From NCBI RefSeq assembly GCF_001431625.1, contig NZ_LLXT01000163.1, forward strand, positions 1-38,371: a stretch of 38,371 bases of DNA, in the 5' to 3' direction. The notes under the pieces were generated by a model. That model searched no databases and had not been told where the DNA came from. It was given only the letters and a program-made list of their open reading frames with translations. A program made the position numbers and the translations under genes. Origin of the DNA: Stenotrophomonas geniculata ATCC 19374 = JCM 13324 (lineage in GTDB: Bacteria; Pseudomonadota; Gammaproteobacteria; Xanthomonadales; Xanthomonadaceae). Below are positions 15,749 through 23,876 of this stretch, piece after piece. Each line of letters opens with the position of its first letter. Position 1 is the stretch's first letter.

Positions 15749-16612
15749 TCAGCGCAGCCCGCTCATCACCAGGTACTGCTCCACCAGCGGCGCACCCCAC
15801 ATGAAGTACAGCCAGCCGGCGATGGCCAGATAGGGGCCAAACGGGATGGGCGTGGCCCGGTCACGACCGCGGCTGTACAGCCAGATCGAGCCGATGATGG
15901 CGCCCAGCACCGACGACAACAGGATGATCGGCAGGATGCCCTTCAGCCCGCACCAGGCGCCCAGCGCCGCCAGCAGCTTGAAGTCGCCGTGGCCCATGCC
16001 TTCCTTGCCGGTCAGCTGCTTGAACAGCCACCAGACCGTCCACAGCGACAGGTAACCCACCGCCGCACCCACCAGGGCGGGCTTGGCCGGCATGTACAGG
16101 TTGTCGATGCTGCCTATCAGCCCCAGCCACATCAGCGGCAGGGTGAGCTGGTCGGGGAGCAGCTGCGTGCGCAGGTCGATACCGGACAAAGCGATCAGGA
16201 AGCAGGTCAGCACGATGGCACCGAAGCCCTGCCAGCCGAAGCCGAACTGCCAGACGCAGGCCAGCACCAGTACCGAGGTCAGGGCCTCCACCAGCGGGTA
16301 CTGCAGCGAGATCGGCGCCTTGCAGTGGCGGCACTTGCCGCCCTGGATGATCCAGCTGAACAGCGGGATGTTCTCGTACCAGCTCAGCTTGTGCTTGCAG
16401 TGCGGGCAGTGCGACGGCTCCACCACGATCCCCGGTGGCGGGGGCTCATAGAAGTCCGGTTCCTCCAGGACTTCGCGCGCATCGCGCTTCCACTGCCACT
16501 CCAGCCGCTTGGGCAGCCGCAGGATGACCACGTTCAGGAAACTGCCCAGCAGCAGTCCCAGGGCGGCCGCGGCGGGGTAGCCGAGGCCGGGGTGCTGGTC
16601 GAGAAATGCCAT
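15749..16612 (-). CDS. pilD: prepilin peptidase / N-methyltransferase
   Basis: PilD cleaves the leader of type IV prepilins after glycine and methylates the new N-terminal phenylalanine, in the inner membrane. The 287-residue protein has the zinc-binding domain with Cys69, Cys72, Cys94 and Cys97. It also has both catalytic aspartates, Asp146 (GIDLRTQLLPD) and Asp210 (GMGHGDFKL), the GxGD protease signature. About eight membrane segments are visible. It starts 8 nt after pilC and has AAAGG five bases upstream. Its substrates here would include PilA (18242) and probably type II secretion pseudopilins elsewhere. Confidence 0.97.
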   Translation of the reverse strand: MAFLDQHPGLGYPAAAALGLLLGSFLNVVILRLPKRLEWQWKRDAREVLEEPDFYEPPPPGIVVEPSHCPHCKHKLSWYENIPLFSWIIQGGKCRHCKAPISLQYPLVEALTSVLVLACVWQFGFGWQGFGAIVLTCFLIALSGIDLRTQLLPDQLTLPLMWLGLIGSIDNLYMPAKPALVGAAVGYLSLWTVWWLFKQLTGKEGMGHGDFKLLAALGAWCGLKGILPIILLSSVLGAIIGSIWLYSRGRDRATPIPFGPYLAIAGWLYFMWGAPLVEQYLVMSGLR

Positions 16613-16620
16613 TGATACCT

Positions 16621-17880
16621 TTAGCCGACGACGGCGCCGAGTTTGAAGATGGGCAGGTACATCGCGATGACCAAGCCACCGACAATGGTACCAATGAACA
16701 CCATGATCATCGGTTCCAGCAGGCTGCTCAAGGCATCCACGGCATTGTTCACTTCCTGCTCGTAGTATTCAGCCACCTTGAACAGCATGGCGTCCAGGGC
16801 GCCCGCCTCTTCGCCGATGCCGGTCATCTGGATGACCATGTGCGGGAACAGGTTCAGCTGCTTCATGGCCATGTTGACCGGGTAGCCCACCGAGACGTCG
16901 TCGCGCATCCGTAGCACCGCCTCGCCATAGACCTTGTTGCCGGTGGCGCCAGCCACGATGCCCAGTGCCTCCACCAGCGGCACGCCGGCCTTGAAGGTCA
17001 CCGCCGTGGTGCGGGCGAAACGGGCGATCGAGCTGTTGTGCATGATCTGGCCGATCACGGGCACCTTCAGAATGGCCCGATCCAAGCCATGCTGCATCTT
17101 TGGCGATCGCTTGTAGGCCATAATCGTTCCAACGACCGCAGCGACGATCACGATCACGATGGGCAGCCACCAGCTAACCATGAATCGAGATAGTCCCACG
17201 ACCATCTTGGTGAAGGCCGGAAGGTCTGCACCGAAACTCGTGAACACTTCTTCGAACTGGGGAACGACCCATACGAGCAGAATCGTGCTGACCAGGAAGG
17301 CCACCACAAGCACCATGGCCGGGTAGAACAGGGCCTTCTTGATCTTGCCCTTCAACGCTTCGATGTTCTCCTTGTAGGACGCGATCGTGTCCAGCACCGT
17401 TTCCAGCACACCGGCGCTTTCACCGGCACGTACCAGATTGCGGTAGAGCTCGTCGAACTGGACGGGGTGACGGCTGATCGCCTCGTTCAGCGAAGATCCG
17501 CCTTCGATGTCGGCGCGGATCCCATCCACCATCTTCTTCATGCGCGGGTTCTTGTGCCCGCTGCCGATGATCTCCAGTGCCGAGACGATCGGCACGCCGG
17601 ATTTCATCATCGTGGCCATCTGCCGGCTGAAGAAGGCGATGTCCTTGGCATTCACCGGCTTGCCGGCCGCGCCGAACAGCGGCTTAGGCTTGGGCTTCAC
17701 TTGGCCGGGATTGATCCCCTGCTTGCGTAGTTCGGCGCGCAGCAGATTGGCGTTCTTCGCCAACTGCTCGCCCTTCATCTTGATACCCCGCTTGTCGGTC
17801 CCCTCCCAGACAAACGGCTGCAGCTCCATGGTGCTACGCGCCACGGGCTCTTTCTTGATCGCACTGCGACTGACAGACAT
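16621..17880 (-). CDS. pilC: type IV pilus inner-membrane platform protein
   Basis: PilC is the inner-membrane platform of the type IV pilus that couples PilB ATPase movement to pilin assembly. The 419-residue protein carries two GspF/T2SSF domains (about 85-210 and 285-410) with membrane segments near 188-212, 238-258 and 390-412. The N-terminal part, FVWEGTDKRGIKMKGE, is the usual PilC opening. GGAG stands five bases before the ATG at 17880. It is the first gene of the pilC-pilD-coaE operon and is divergent from pilA across a 361-nt control region. Confidence 0.97.
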   Translation of the reverse strand: MSVSRSAIKKEPVARSTMELQPFVWEGTDKRGIKMKGEQLAKNANLLRAELRKQGINPGQVKPKPKPLFGAAGKPVNAKDIAFFSRQMATMMKSGVPIVSALEIIGSGHKNPRMKKMVDGIRADIEGGSSLNEAISRHPVQFDELYRNLVRAGESAGVLETVLDTIASYKENIEALKGKIKKALFYPAMVLVVAFLVSTILLVWVVPQFEEVFTSFGADLPAFTKMVVGLSRFMVSWWLPIVIVIVAAVVGTIMAYKRSPKMQHGLDRAILKVPVIGQIMHNSSIARFARTTAVTFKAGVPLVEALGIVAGATGNKVYGEAVLRMRDDVSVGYPVNMAMKQLNLFPHMVIQMTGIGEEAGALDAMLFKVAEYYEQEVNNAVDALSSLLEPMIMVFIGTIVGGLVIAMYLPIFKLGAVVG

Positions 17881-18241
17881 GTTGGCTCCCCAAGGCCCGC
17901 CATCCCCAGGCGGGCATCCTGACCGGCGATGGTAGCTGGTTCAGGGCCGTCCGGGGAGCCCGCTGGCGTGACGCCGCGCAGGGTTTTCGACCTGGCGAGA
18001 CGAAAGGTGACGTACCGCGTCACATTGCCGCGTCCATCGCAGATTCGCTTCTGGGGGGTTCCCATCCGCGAAATTGCTGCCATCATTGGCGAGGGGAAAT
18101 CGGGGAGACGCTGCCATGGGAGATTGGCACGTAACCTGCGTTGATCCACCCGCGGGGACGGGCAGCCTGCTCATCCGGCCTTCTGACCGGTCGGCAGCCA
18201 CCCCCGACATCAACCACCACTTATCTTGGGGATGTACCACC
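17881..18241. other. divergent pilC/pilA control region
   Basis: This 361-nt region holds no supported gene. It contains the pilA sigma-54 promoter at 18125-18139, about 100 nt of pilA leader, and space upstream for PilR sites and for a pilC promoter that I could not place with confidence. Confidence 0.7.
18125..18139 (+). promoter_or_regulatory. sigma-54 (-24/-12) promoter of pilA
   Basis: TGGCACG, four bases, then CTGC match the RpoN consensus TGGCACG-N4-TTGC with one mismatch. Both invariant doublets, GG and GC, are present with the right spacing. Transcription would start near 18151 and give a leader of about 90 nt. pilA promoters of this kind are activated by PilR, whose gene is in this window. 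Confidence 0.85.
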
Positions 18242-18652
18242 ATGAAGAACCAAAAGGGCTTCACCCTGATCGAACTGATGATCGTCGTTGCGATCATCGC
18301 CATCCTGGCCGCCATCGCGCTGCCGGCGTACTCCGATTACACCAAGAAGTCGAAGGTCTCGGAAGTCGTGCTGGCCGCTTCGGCCCTGCGCACCGCTGTT
18401 GCTGAATACGCTTCTTCGAACAATACTCTGCCGGGCGCGAGCTGGAGCGGCTTTGAGGCTCAGTCGTCCAAGTACGTCAGTGGTGTCACTTGGGATGGCA
18501 CCAAGATCACTGCAACTGCCCAGAGCATTGGTAGCGGCGTCGATGGTGCAACCATTGAACTGACTGCGAGCTTGAACTCGGCCAACGGTACTGTTGACTG
18601 GAAGTGCAGCGGCGGCATTCCGTCCAAGTACCGTCCGGGCAGCTGCCAGTAA
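18242..18652 (+). CDS. pilA: major type IV pilin
   Basis: PilA is the main subunit of the type IV pilus fibre. The 136-residue prepilin has a short leader, MKNQKG, cut by PilD before Phe7. The mature N-terminus is [20 protein letters not shown], with the essential Glu at mature position 5. The C-terminal disulfide loop is Cys122-Cys135. The globular part is rich in Ser and Thr, which would offer O-glycosylation sites; modification is not shown. A sigma-54 promoter lies upstream and a terminator directly downstream. Only one pilin gene is present, followed by a glycan-type cassette. Confidence 0.97.
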   Translation: MKNQKGFTLIELMIVVAIIAILAAIALPAYSDYTKKSKVSEVVLAASALRTAVAEYASSNNTLPGASWSGFEAQSSKYVSGVTWDGTKITATAQSIGSGVDGATIELTASLNSANGTVDWKCSGGIPSKYRPGSCQ

Positions 18653-18683
18653 ACAGCTGCAAACGCTGTAGTTTCTTAGTACT

Positions 18684-18715
18684 AAAAGCAGCCCCGCTAT
18701 AGCGGGGTTTGCTTT
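18684..18715 (+). terminator. rho-independent terminator of pilA
   Basis: CCCCGCT and AGCGGGG pair around AT (18692-18707). The stem is extended by AAAAGCA/TGCTTTT outside it and ends in a T-rich tract. It should end most pilA transcription and insulate the cassette downstream. Confidence 0.9.
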
Positions 18716-18738
18716 TCTTGGGGGAGCGGACGGGGTAC

Positions 18739-20685
18739 ATGGGAATGTCTACCTTGCGCAAACTTGCGCCTTGGTGCTTTGCGCTGGCATTGATCATCTA
18801 TCTGCGACCCTATACGGGGATCAGACATGACGCCACGCTGTACTTAGCTCAAGCGTTGCGGATTATCAGTCCTGATATCTATGATGGCGATTTGTTCTTT
18901 GCGGCAGGTAGCCAGGCAGATTTCACCCTATTCCCGCAGCTGCTCGCGTACCTGCTACGTCACGTTGAGCCGGGATCCGCTTTTCTGGCATTAACCTTTG
19001 CGCTTCGTGTCATCTTCTATGCGGCAAGCGCATACGTCGTCCGGGCGCTGTTCCCTCAAGGAGAGCGTTGGCCAGCGATCTTCGCACTGATCGTTATGCC
19101 TAGTCTGTACGGCGCATTCAGCATGTTTTCCTATGCTGAGCCCTTCTTGACCGCGCGCCCATTGGCTGAGGCTCTCTCTCTCCTTGCAATCGGTCTTCTG
19201 CTGCGCCATCGCCTTTTGTGGTCATTCGTGTGCCTCGTCATCGCGGGATTGATGCATCCCTTGCAGGGTGCGGCAGCTGGTCTTGTAATCTGGTGCTGGC
19301 TGCTCATTCAAGATCGCAGATGGCTGTGGGCAGTTTCTGCGATTGTGCCTGTTGCTCTCTTGGGGCTCTTGCATGTGGGGCCGTTTGGAGGTCTCTTCCA
19401 GTCCATCGACTATGAATGGTATGAGCAAATCTCTGCGTTGAGTGCCCAGATTTTCGTTGGATCTTGGGAGCCGCGGGATTGGTGCATTGTCCTATCGGAT
19501 TTCTATCTCATCTATCTTCTGTTTCAGCGTACAGAAAGAGATGTTGCTTTATCAAAAATGGCAGCGGCAACCATTCTTGCGGTTGCAATCGGTTTCGCAT
19601 TCAGCGCAGTTTTTGCAGATGTACTGAGGCTAGTGCTGCCAGCTGGGTTGCAGATCTGGCGTGTTCTTTGGTTGGCGCATTGGTTGGCGATGGCTAGTAT
19701 TCCATTTTTGATCAATGATCAATGGATCAGAAGCAATCGAGACCTGGTGGCGACATCGCTGTTGATCGCAATTGCTGTAACGGGCGCCAGCGTTCCTAGG
19801 ATTACCTTGCCGTGGGCGGTGCTTGGTTTAATTCCCTTGCACATTTTGTGGCCCTACGCGGCAACGAGGGTTAGCCGCACTGGAAGGGCGCTAATTTTAT
19901 CGGGACTTCTCCTGATTCTCGTGGCTGCGCTTTTCTGGTACCAGATACGTGCCTGGACGGTATTTGAGGCGCTCGGGAGTGATCTGGAAAGAGTGCGGCA
20001 AGATGTCGTTGTTGTCGGCTACCCGTTGATCGCGGGGGGAGTAGTAGCGGCTACCGTCTGGCTCTATCGGCGATCGGGATCGCGTTTGGGGGCTCTACTT
20101 GGCGTTGGAAGTATCTTTCTCCTGATAGCAGCAATATTCGTTTGGGATGCGAGAAGCCCTTGGAGCAAGACGCTGGAAACGGCAAAAGGAACGGACATCT
20201 TTGGTGTAGAGATTCCGCGCCATTCCAGTGTCTACTGGTATGCGAGTGAGCCGTCGCCGCTGGGGCCATGGTTGGTGCTGGAGCGGGCCAATTATTTCAG
20301 TATTTTTCAGCTGTCCGGTCAGATGTTCAATCGGGGGACGCCAATGGAGGGGGCCAGGCGCAAGGATCAGGTCGATCCAGTAAACAGCCAGGGAGAGATC
20401 TGTGACACCATGAATGCGGTCAATAAGGATGAGGACTCATGCTGGATCGGTACTGAAGGGATTCAGCATCTCTGCACGGCGCACGGCAGCACGCCGGCGC
20501 CGGATTACTTCGTTCTTCCATTCAGGCAAAGGCAGCACGTGCGCGGCGTTTGGGATGTTAAGCACCCTATGCGCGACGAGACTCTTGGGCGACTTTATCT
20601 TTACAAATGCAGTGATTGGGTCGCTTTCGACGATGCTACGCATCAAGAACTCGAAAGAAGTGTTGATGCGAGGTTTGGGGAATGA
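18739..20685 (+). CDS. polytopic GT-C-like membrane protein (candidate glycosyltransferase)
   Basis: A 648-residue inner-membrane protein with about 11-12 hydrophobic segments and a C-terminal soluble part of roughly 130 residues. The first loop after TM1 carries GIRHDATLYLAQAL (Asp31). An acidic residue in this place is typical of GT-C glycosyltransferases, which use polyprenyl-phosphate sugars. The C-terminal ANYFSIFQLSG..FNRGTPMEGARR motif recalls uncharacterised proteins of this kind; I know no named family. Base composition is much lower in GC than the flanking genes, so it is probably acquired. The ATG at 18739 is preferred because an earlier TTG (18709) lies in the pilA terminator. It overlaps the GtrA gene by ATGA. 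Pilin glycosylation is a hypothesis. Confidence 0.75.
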   Translation: MGMSTLRKLAPWCFALALIIYLRPYTGIRHDATLYLAQALRIISPDIYDGDLFFAAGSQADFTLFPQLLAYLLRHVEPGSAFLALTFALRVIFYAASAYVVRALFPQGERWPAIFALIVMPSLYGAFSMFSYAEPFLTARPLAEALSLLAIGLLLRHRLLWSFVCLVIAGLMHPLQGAAAGLVIWCWLLIQDRRWLWAVSAIVPVALLGLLHVGPFGGLFQSIDYEWYEQISALSAQIFVGSWEPRDWCIVLSDFYLIYLLFQRTERDVALSKMAAATILAVAIGFAFSAVFADVLRLVLPAGLQIWRVLWLAHWLAMASIPFLINDQWIRSNRDLVATSLLIAIAVTGASVPRITLPWAVLGLIPLHILWPYAATRVSRTGRALILSGLLLILVAALFWYQIRAWTVFEALGSDLERVRQDVVVVGYPLIAGGVVAATVWLYRRSGSRLGALLGVGSIFLLIAAIFVWDARSPWSKTLETAKGTDIFGVEIPRHSSVYWYASEPSPLGPWLVLERANYFSIFQLSGQMFNRGTPMEGARRKDQVDPVNSQGEICDTMNAVNKDEDSCWIGTEGIQHLCTAHGSTPAPDYFVLPFRQRQHVRGVWDVKHPMRDETLGRLYLYKCSDWVAFDDATHQELERSVDARFGE

Positions 20686-21146
20686 GTGCCCGGTCGAGGG
20701 CGGGTTTGGTCATCAGATCACTACGCATTCGGCTTGGGTCGTTTGCTGAGGGGGTCGGGTATCTACTCGCCTCGGCAGTGGCCTTGCTCGCAGACCTCGG
20801 AACCTTCGCGTTGCTTTCGTGGTGGTGGGGGGGCTGGTATTCAGCTGCCGCTGGCGGTTTCCTGGTGGGGAGCGTGGTGGCCTACGTTATCAGCGTGCGT
20901 TGGGTATTCGCTCGGCGCGTGGTCAGCTCTGCTTCGGCTGAATTGGCCATATTCGTGCTGATTGGTTGCTTCGGTCTGCTGGTTGTCCAAGGCGTGATGT
21001 GGGGCTGTATTGAGTGGTTTGGTTTGCCCGGTGGCATTGCAAGGTTGGTTGCGGTCGGATTCTCGTTCACATCGAATTTCGCGTTGCGTAAGTTGATTCT
21101 TTTCCGGTCGCGGGGGCGCGAACGGGCCATCGGGGAGGTGGCATGA
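20682..21146 (+). CDS. GtrA-family membrane protein
   Basis: A 154-residue protein with four membrane segments (about 23-42, 50-70, 85-105, 115-135) of the GtrA-like family. The family includes proteins thought to flip or help handle undecaprenyl-phosphate-linked sugars across the inner membrane, as in O-antigen glucosylation. The conserved features here are the [21 protein letters not shown] start, [17 protein letters not shown] and [13 protein letters not shown]. Both ends overlap its neighbours by ATGA, so it is translationally coupled to the GT-C-like gene before it and the flavoprotein after it. This fits a lipid-linked sugar pathway. Confidence 0.88.
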   Translation: MSARSRAGLVIRSLRIRLGSFAEGVGYLLASAVALLADLGTFALLSWWWGGWYSAAAGGFLVGSVVAYVISVRWVFARRVVSSASAELAIFVLIGCFGLLVVQGVMWGCIEWFGLPGGIARLVAVGFSFTSNFALRKLILFRSRGRERAIGEVA

Positions 21147-22687
21147 GCAAGCATGTTGTAATCATCGGTGCGGGTCCGGCAGGCTTGACTGCCGCGTTGG
21201 AACTGGTTGGGCAGCCGGATGTGAAGGTGACGGTGCTGGAGGCGGATGATTGCGTGGGTGGCATCTCACGCACTGTCAACCACAATGGCAACCGCATCGA
21301 TATTGGCGGGCACCGGTTCTTTTCGAAATCGGACTGGGTGATGCAGTGGTGGGCCAACCTGATGCCCATCGAGCACACAGGCGACGTTCCGTTGAACCTT
21401 CGCTACCAGGGCCAGGCGCGCGAGGGCTTGCCAACGGGGGCGCCTGTGGCAGATGGCTCGCAGCCGACTGCGATGCTGGTGCGCAACCGCCTGTCACGCA
21501 TCTATTTCAATCGGCGCTTTTTCTCTTACCCGTTGAAGTTGAATGCGGACAGTTTCCGCAATCTGGGTGTGGGCAAGTCCGTATTGTTCGGTTTCAGCTA
21601 TCTGCGCTCGCAGGTTAGCAAGATCGAGCCGGAAGTGAGTCTTGAAGACTTTCTCGTTAACCGCTTCGGGCAGCGTCTTTATCGCCAGTTCTTCAAGGAG
21701 TACACCGAGAAGGTCTGGGGTGTGCCTTGCAACCAGATCAGTGCAGAGTGGGGCGCGCAACGCATCAAGAGTCTGTCGATCACCAAGGCGGTGCTGCATG
21801 CTGCGCGAAGTGCGCTGGGCTTGAACGGGAAGGCTGAACAGACTTCGTTGATCGAGAACTTCCTGTATCCGAAGCATGGCCCCGGTGAGATGTGGGAAAC
21901 AGCTGCTCAGCAGTTCGTCGCGCGTGGCGGCACATTGCTGATGAAACATCGTGCCGTTGGACTGGAAGTGGGCGATGACCAAGTGCACAGCGTCACCGTA
22001 CAGTCCGGATCTGGCGAAGCCTTCAAGCTCGAGTGCTCGCACGTGGTCTCGACCATGCCCGTGCGTGAGCTGGTATCCGCATCGCGGACAAGCTGGCCCG
22101 AAGATGTGGCAACGATTGCGGATGGGCTGCAGTACCGTGATTTCATCACCGTCGGCCTGCTTTACGATGCGTCCGATCTTCCTCGGGCATTGGGCGACAA
22201 CTGGATCTACATTCAAGAGCCGGGTGTGAACGTAGGGCGTGTACAGGTCTTCAACAATTGGAGCCCGTACATGGTTCGCGACGCATCGAAAGTATGGATG
22301 GGGCTCGAGTTCTTCTGCCGTGAGACTGATCCGCTGTGGAACATGGGTGATGCAGACCTCCAGGCACTGGCCCAGCGCGAGATGCTCCAGATCGGCCTGG
22401 TCACCGCCGAGCGTGCGCAGGATGCGGTTGTGATCCGAGTACCCAAAGCCTATCCGGGCTACTTTGGTGAAGCCTACGCCCAGTTCGATCGATTGCGGTC
22501 CGCGTTGGATCAGGTGCAGAACCTGTTCCTGGTGGGGCGCAATGGGATGCACCGTTACAACAATCAGGATCACTCGATGCTGACAGCCAAAGAGGCTGCC
22601 GATCAGATCCTGTCCGGTAACGTGGACAAGAGTCGGCTGTGGTCAATCAATGTGGACGATGAGTACCACGAAGAGGCCAAGGCCTGA
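21143..22687 (+). CDS. FAD-dependent oxidoreductase, UDP-galactopyranose-mutase-like
   Basis: A 514-residue flavoprotein. The dinucleotide-binding fold is at the N-terminus ([14 protein letters not shown], residues 6-19), followed by GGISRTV and [20 protein letters not shown]-like and [11 protein letters not shown] segments and C-terminal [13 protein letters not shown] place it near UDP-galactopyranose mutases and the amine-oxidase/protoporphyrinogen-oxidase-like proteins often found in polysaccharide clusters. It could reshape a nucleotide sugar, but I cannot state the reaction; it is longer than classical Glf (about 370-390 residues). It overlaps the GtrA gene by ATGA. With GalE downstream, a galactose-derived (perhaps furanose) sugar is the natural guess. 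Confidence 0.8.
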   Translation: MSKHVVIIGAGPAGLTAALELVGQPDVKVTVLEADDCVGGISRTVNHNGNRIDIGGHRFFSKSDWVMQWWANLMPIEHTGDVPLNLRYQGQAREGLPTGAPVADGSQPTAMLVRNRLSRIYFNRRFFSYPLKLNADSFRNLGVGKSVLFGFSYLRSQVSKIEPEVSLEDFLVNRFGQRLYRQFFKEYTEKVWGVPCNQISAEWGAQRIKSLSITKAVLHAARSALGLNGKAEQTSLIENFLYPKHGPGEMWETAAQQFVARGGTLLMKHRAVGLEVGDDQVHSVTVQSGSGEAFKLECSHVVSTMPVRELVSASRTSWPEDVATIADGLQYRDFITVGLLYDASDLPRALGDNWIYIQEPGVNVGRVQVFNNWSPYMVRDASKVWMGLEFFCRETDPLWNMGDADLQALAQREMLQIGLVTAERAQDAVVIRVPKAYPGYFGEAYAQFDRLRSALDQVQNLFLVGRNGMHRYNNQDHSMLTAKEAADQILSGNVDKSRLWSINVDDEYHEEAKA

Positions 22688-22711
22688 GCCCAAGCTGCCC
22701 TCATGCCTCCT

Positions 22712-22729
22712 TCCCGGCACTTGCCGGGA
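22712..22729. repeat. hairpin between flavoprotein gene and galE
   Basis: TCCCGGCA and TGCCGGGA form an 8-bp stem around CT, with outer CCTCC and GGAGG that can extend it. It lies in the 90-nt gap inside the cassette and could reduce read-through into galE. It is not headed by GTAG. Confidence 0.6.
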
Positions 22730-22782
22730 TTGGGGAGGACGGTAGTCAGGTGCGGTATTCGATCTGACGTGGAGTCATGCAG

Positions 22783-23760
22783 ATGTGGAACGTCCTTGTT
22801 TGTGGAGGGGCGGGTTACATCGGTAGCCACATGTCACAGTGGCTGGCCGAACAGGGTCATGCCGTAACCGTGTTGGACAACCTGTCCACCGGTCACCGGC
22901 AGGCAGTGAAATGGGGAGAGTTGATCCAGGCAGATCTGCTTGACGAGTCTTCGCTGGAGCGTGCGTTCAGCGGGCGGCGTTATGACGTGGTGATGCATTT
23001 CGCTGCGAGTTCGTTGGTTGCGTCTTCCGTCGCCGATCCATTTTCCACCTATCGGAACAATGTGGCCGGAACTCTGAATCTGCTGGCGCAGCTGCGGTAC
23101 CGGGATATAGGCAAGGTGGTATTTTCATCCACGGCCGCTGTGTTCGGGCAGTCATCGGCTTCCCTAGTTGACGAACAGCAGCCGATGCAGCCGATCAATC
23201 CCTATGGTGCCAGCAAGTTGATGGTTGAGCGGATGCTTGCAGACGCTTGGGAAGCGTATGGCTTGTCGTCGGTAGTTCTTCGCTACTTCAATGCTGCCGG
23301 CGCTCTTCCTGAACACGGCATAGGTGAAGCGCATGCCTGTGAGACTCATCTGATTCCGAACGTGCTCAGGGCCGCCGCGGGACAGGCGCCTCCGCTGAAG
23401 GTATTTGGTGCGGACTACCCCACACCTGACGGAACCTGTGTACGGGACTACGTACATGTGCAGGATCTCGCGCGTGCCCACGGCTTGGCGATGAACCTGA
23501 TGGAGCGGAGTCCTGGAACCCATGACTTCAATCTGGGCAGTGAGCAGGGCTACTCAGTCATGGATATCGTTGAGGCCGCCGCGCAGGTGGTCGGGCGCGC
23601 AGTACCTTTCGAGGTCGTCGGCCGTCGGGCCGGGGATCCAGCCCGGCTGGTGGCCTCCAGCGCCAAGGCGCAACGGGAGCTGGGATGGGAGCGAAGTTGG
23701 CAGGACCTGGTAGCCATCGTCAAAAGCGCCTGGGATTGGCATCGGGAGCAGCCGTTCTGA
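22783..23760 (+). CDS. galE: UDP-glucose 4-epimerase family (GalE)
   Basis: GalE interconverts UDP-glucose and UDP-galactose (some members act on the N-acetyl forms) with bound NAD. The 325-residue extended SDR protein has GGAGYIG (residues 8-14), the DNLSTG loop, SSTAAVFG with the catalytic Ser/Thr, and Tyr141-x-x-x-Lys145 in YGASK. The C-terminal part contains DGTCVRDYVHVQDLARAH, the GalE signature. The ATG at 22783 has GGAG eight bases upstream; the ATG at 22777 is too close to it. It would feed UDP-galactose to the flavoprotein and transferase of the cassette. A housekeeping galE elsewhere may make it redundant. Confidence 0.93.
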   Translation: MWNVLVCGGAGYIGSHMSQWLAEQGHAVTVLDNLSTGHRQAVKWGELIQADLLDESSLERAFSGRRYDVVMHFAASSLVASSVADPFSTYRNNVAGTLNLLAQLRYRDIGKVVFSSTAAVFGQSSASLVDEQQPMQPINPYGASKLMVERMLADAWEAYGLSSVVLRYFNAAGALPEHGIGEAHACETHLIPNVLRAAAGQAPPLKVFGADYPTPDGTCVRDYVHVQDLARAHGLAMNLMERSPGTHDFNLGSEQGYSVMDIVEAAAQVVGRAVPFEVVGRRAGDPARLVASSAKAQRELGWERSWQDLVAIVKSAWDWHREQPF

Positions 23761-23836
23761 AAGCGGACTGTGGGTGTCTGGACAAGCGTTCACACGGGGT
23801 GCGCGGTTAGTATGTCACCCCTGTAGACAACACTAT

Positions 23837-23852
23837 GGCCGCCATGGCGGCC
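23837..23852 (+). other. GC hairpin upstream of pilB
   Basis: GGCCGCC and GGCGGCC pair perfectly around AT, 24 nt before the pilB ATG. It may be the end of the galE message or a leader structure. Two sequences further up resemble -10 boxes, but no convincing promoter was found. Confidence 0.45.
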
Positions 23853-23876
23853 GTCTTGGGTCAGTAAAGGAAGCGT

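Noticed and set aside
18709..18738. TTG start for the GT-C-like protein
   Set aside because: The TTG lies inside the 3' arm and T tract of the pilA terminator and has no ribosome site; the ATG at 18739 precedes the first membrane segment directly.
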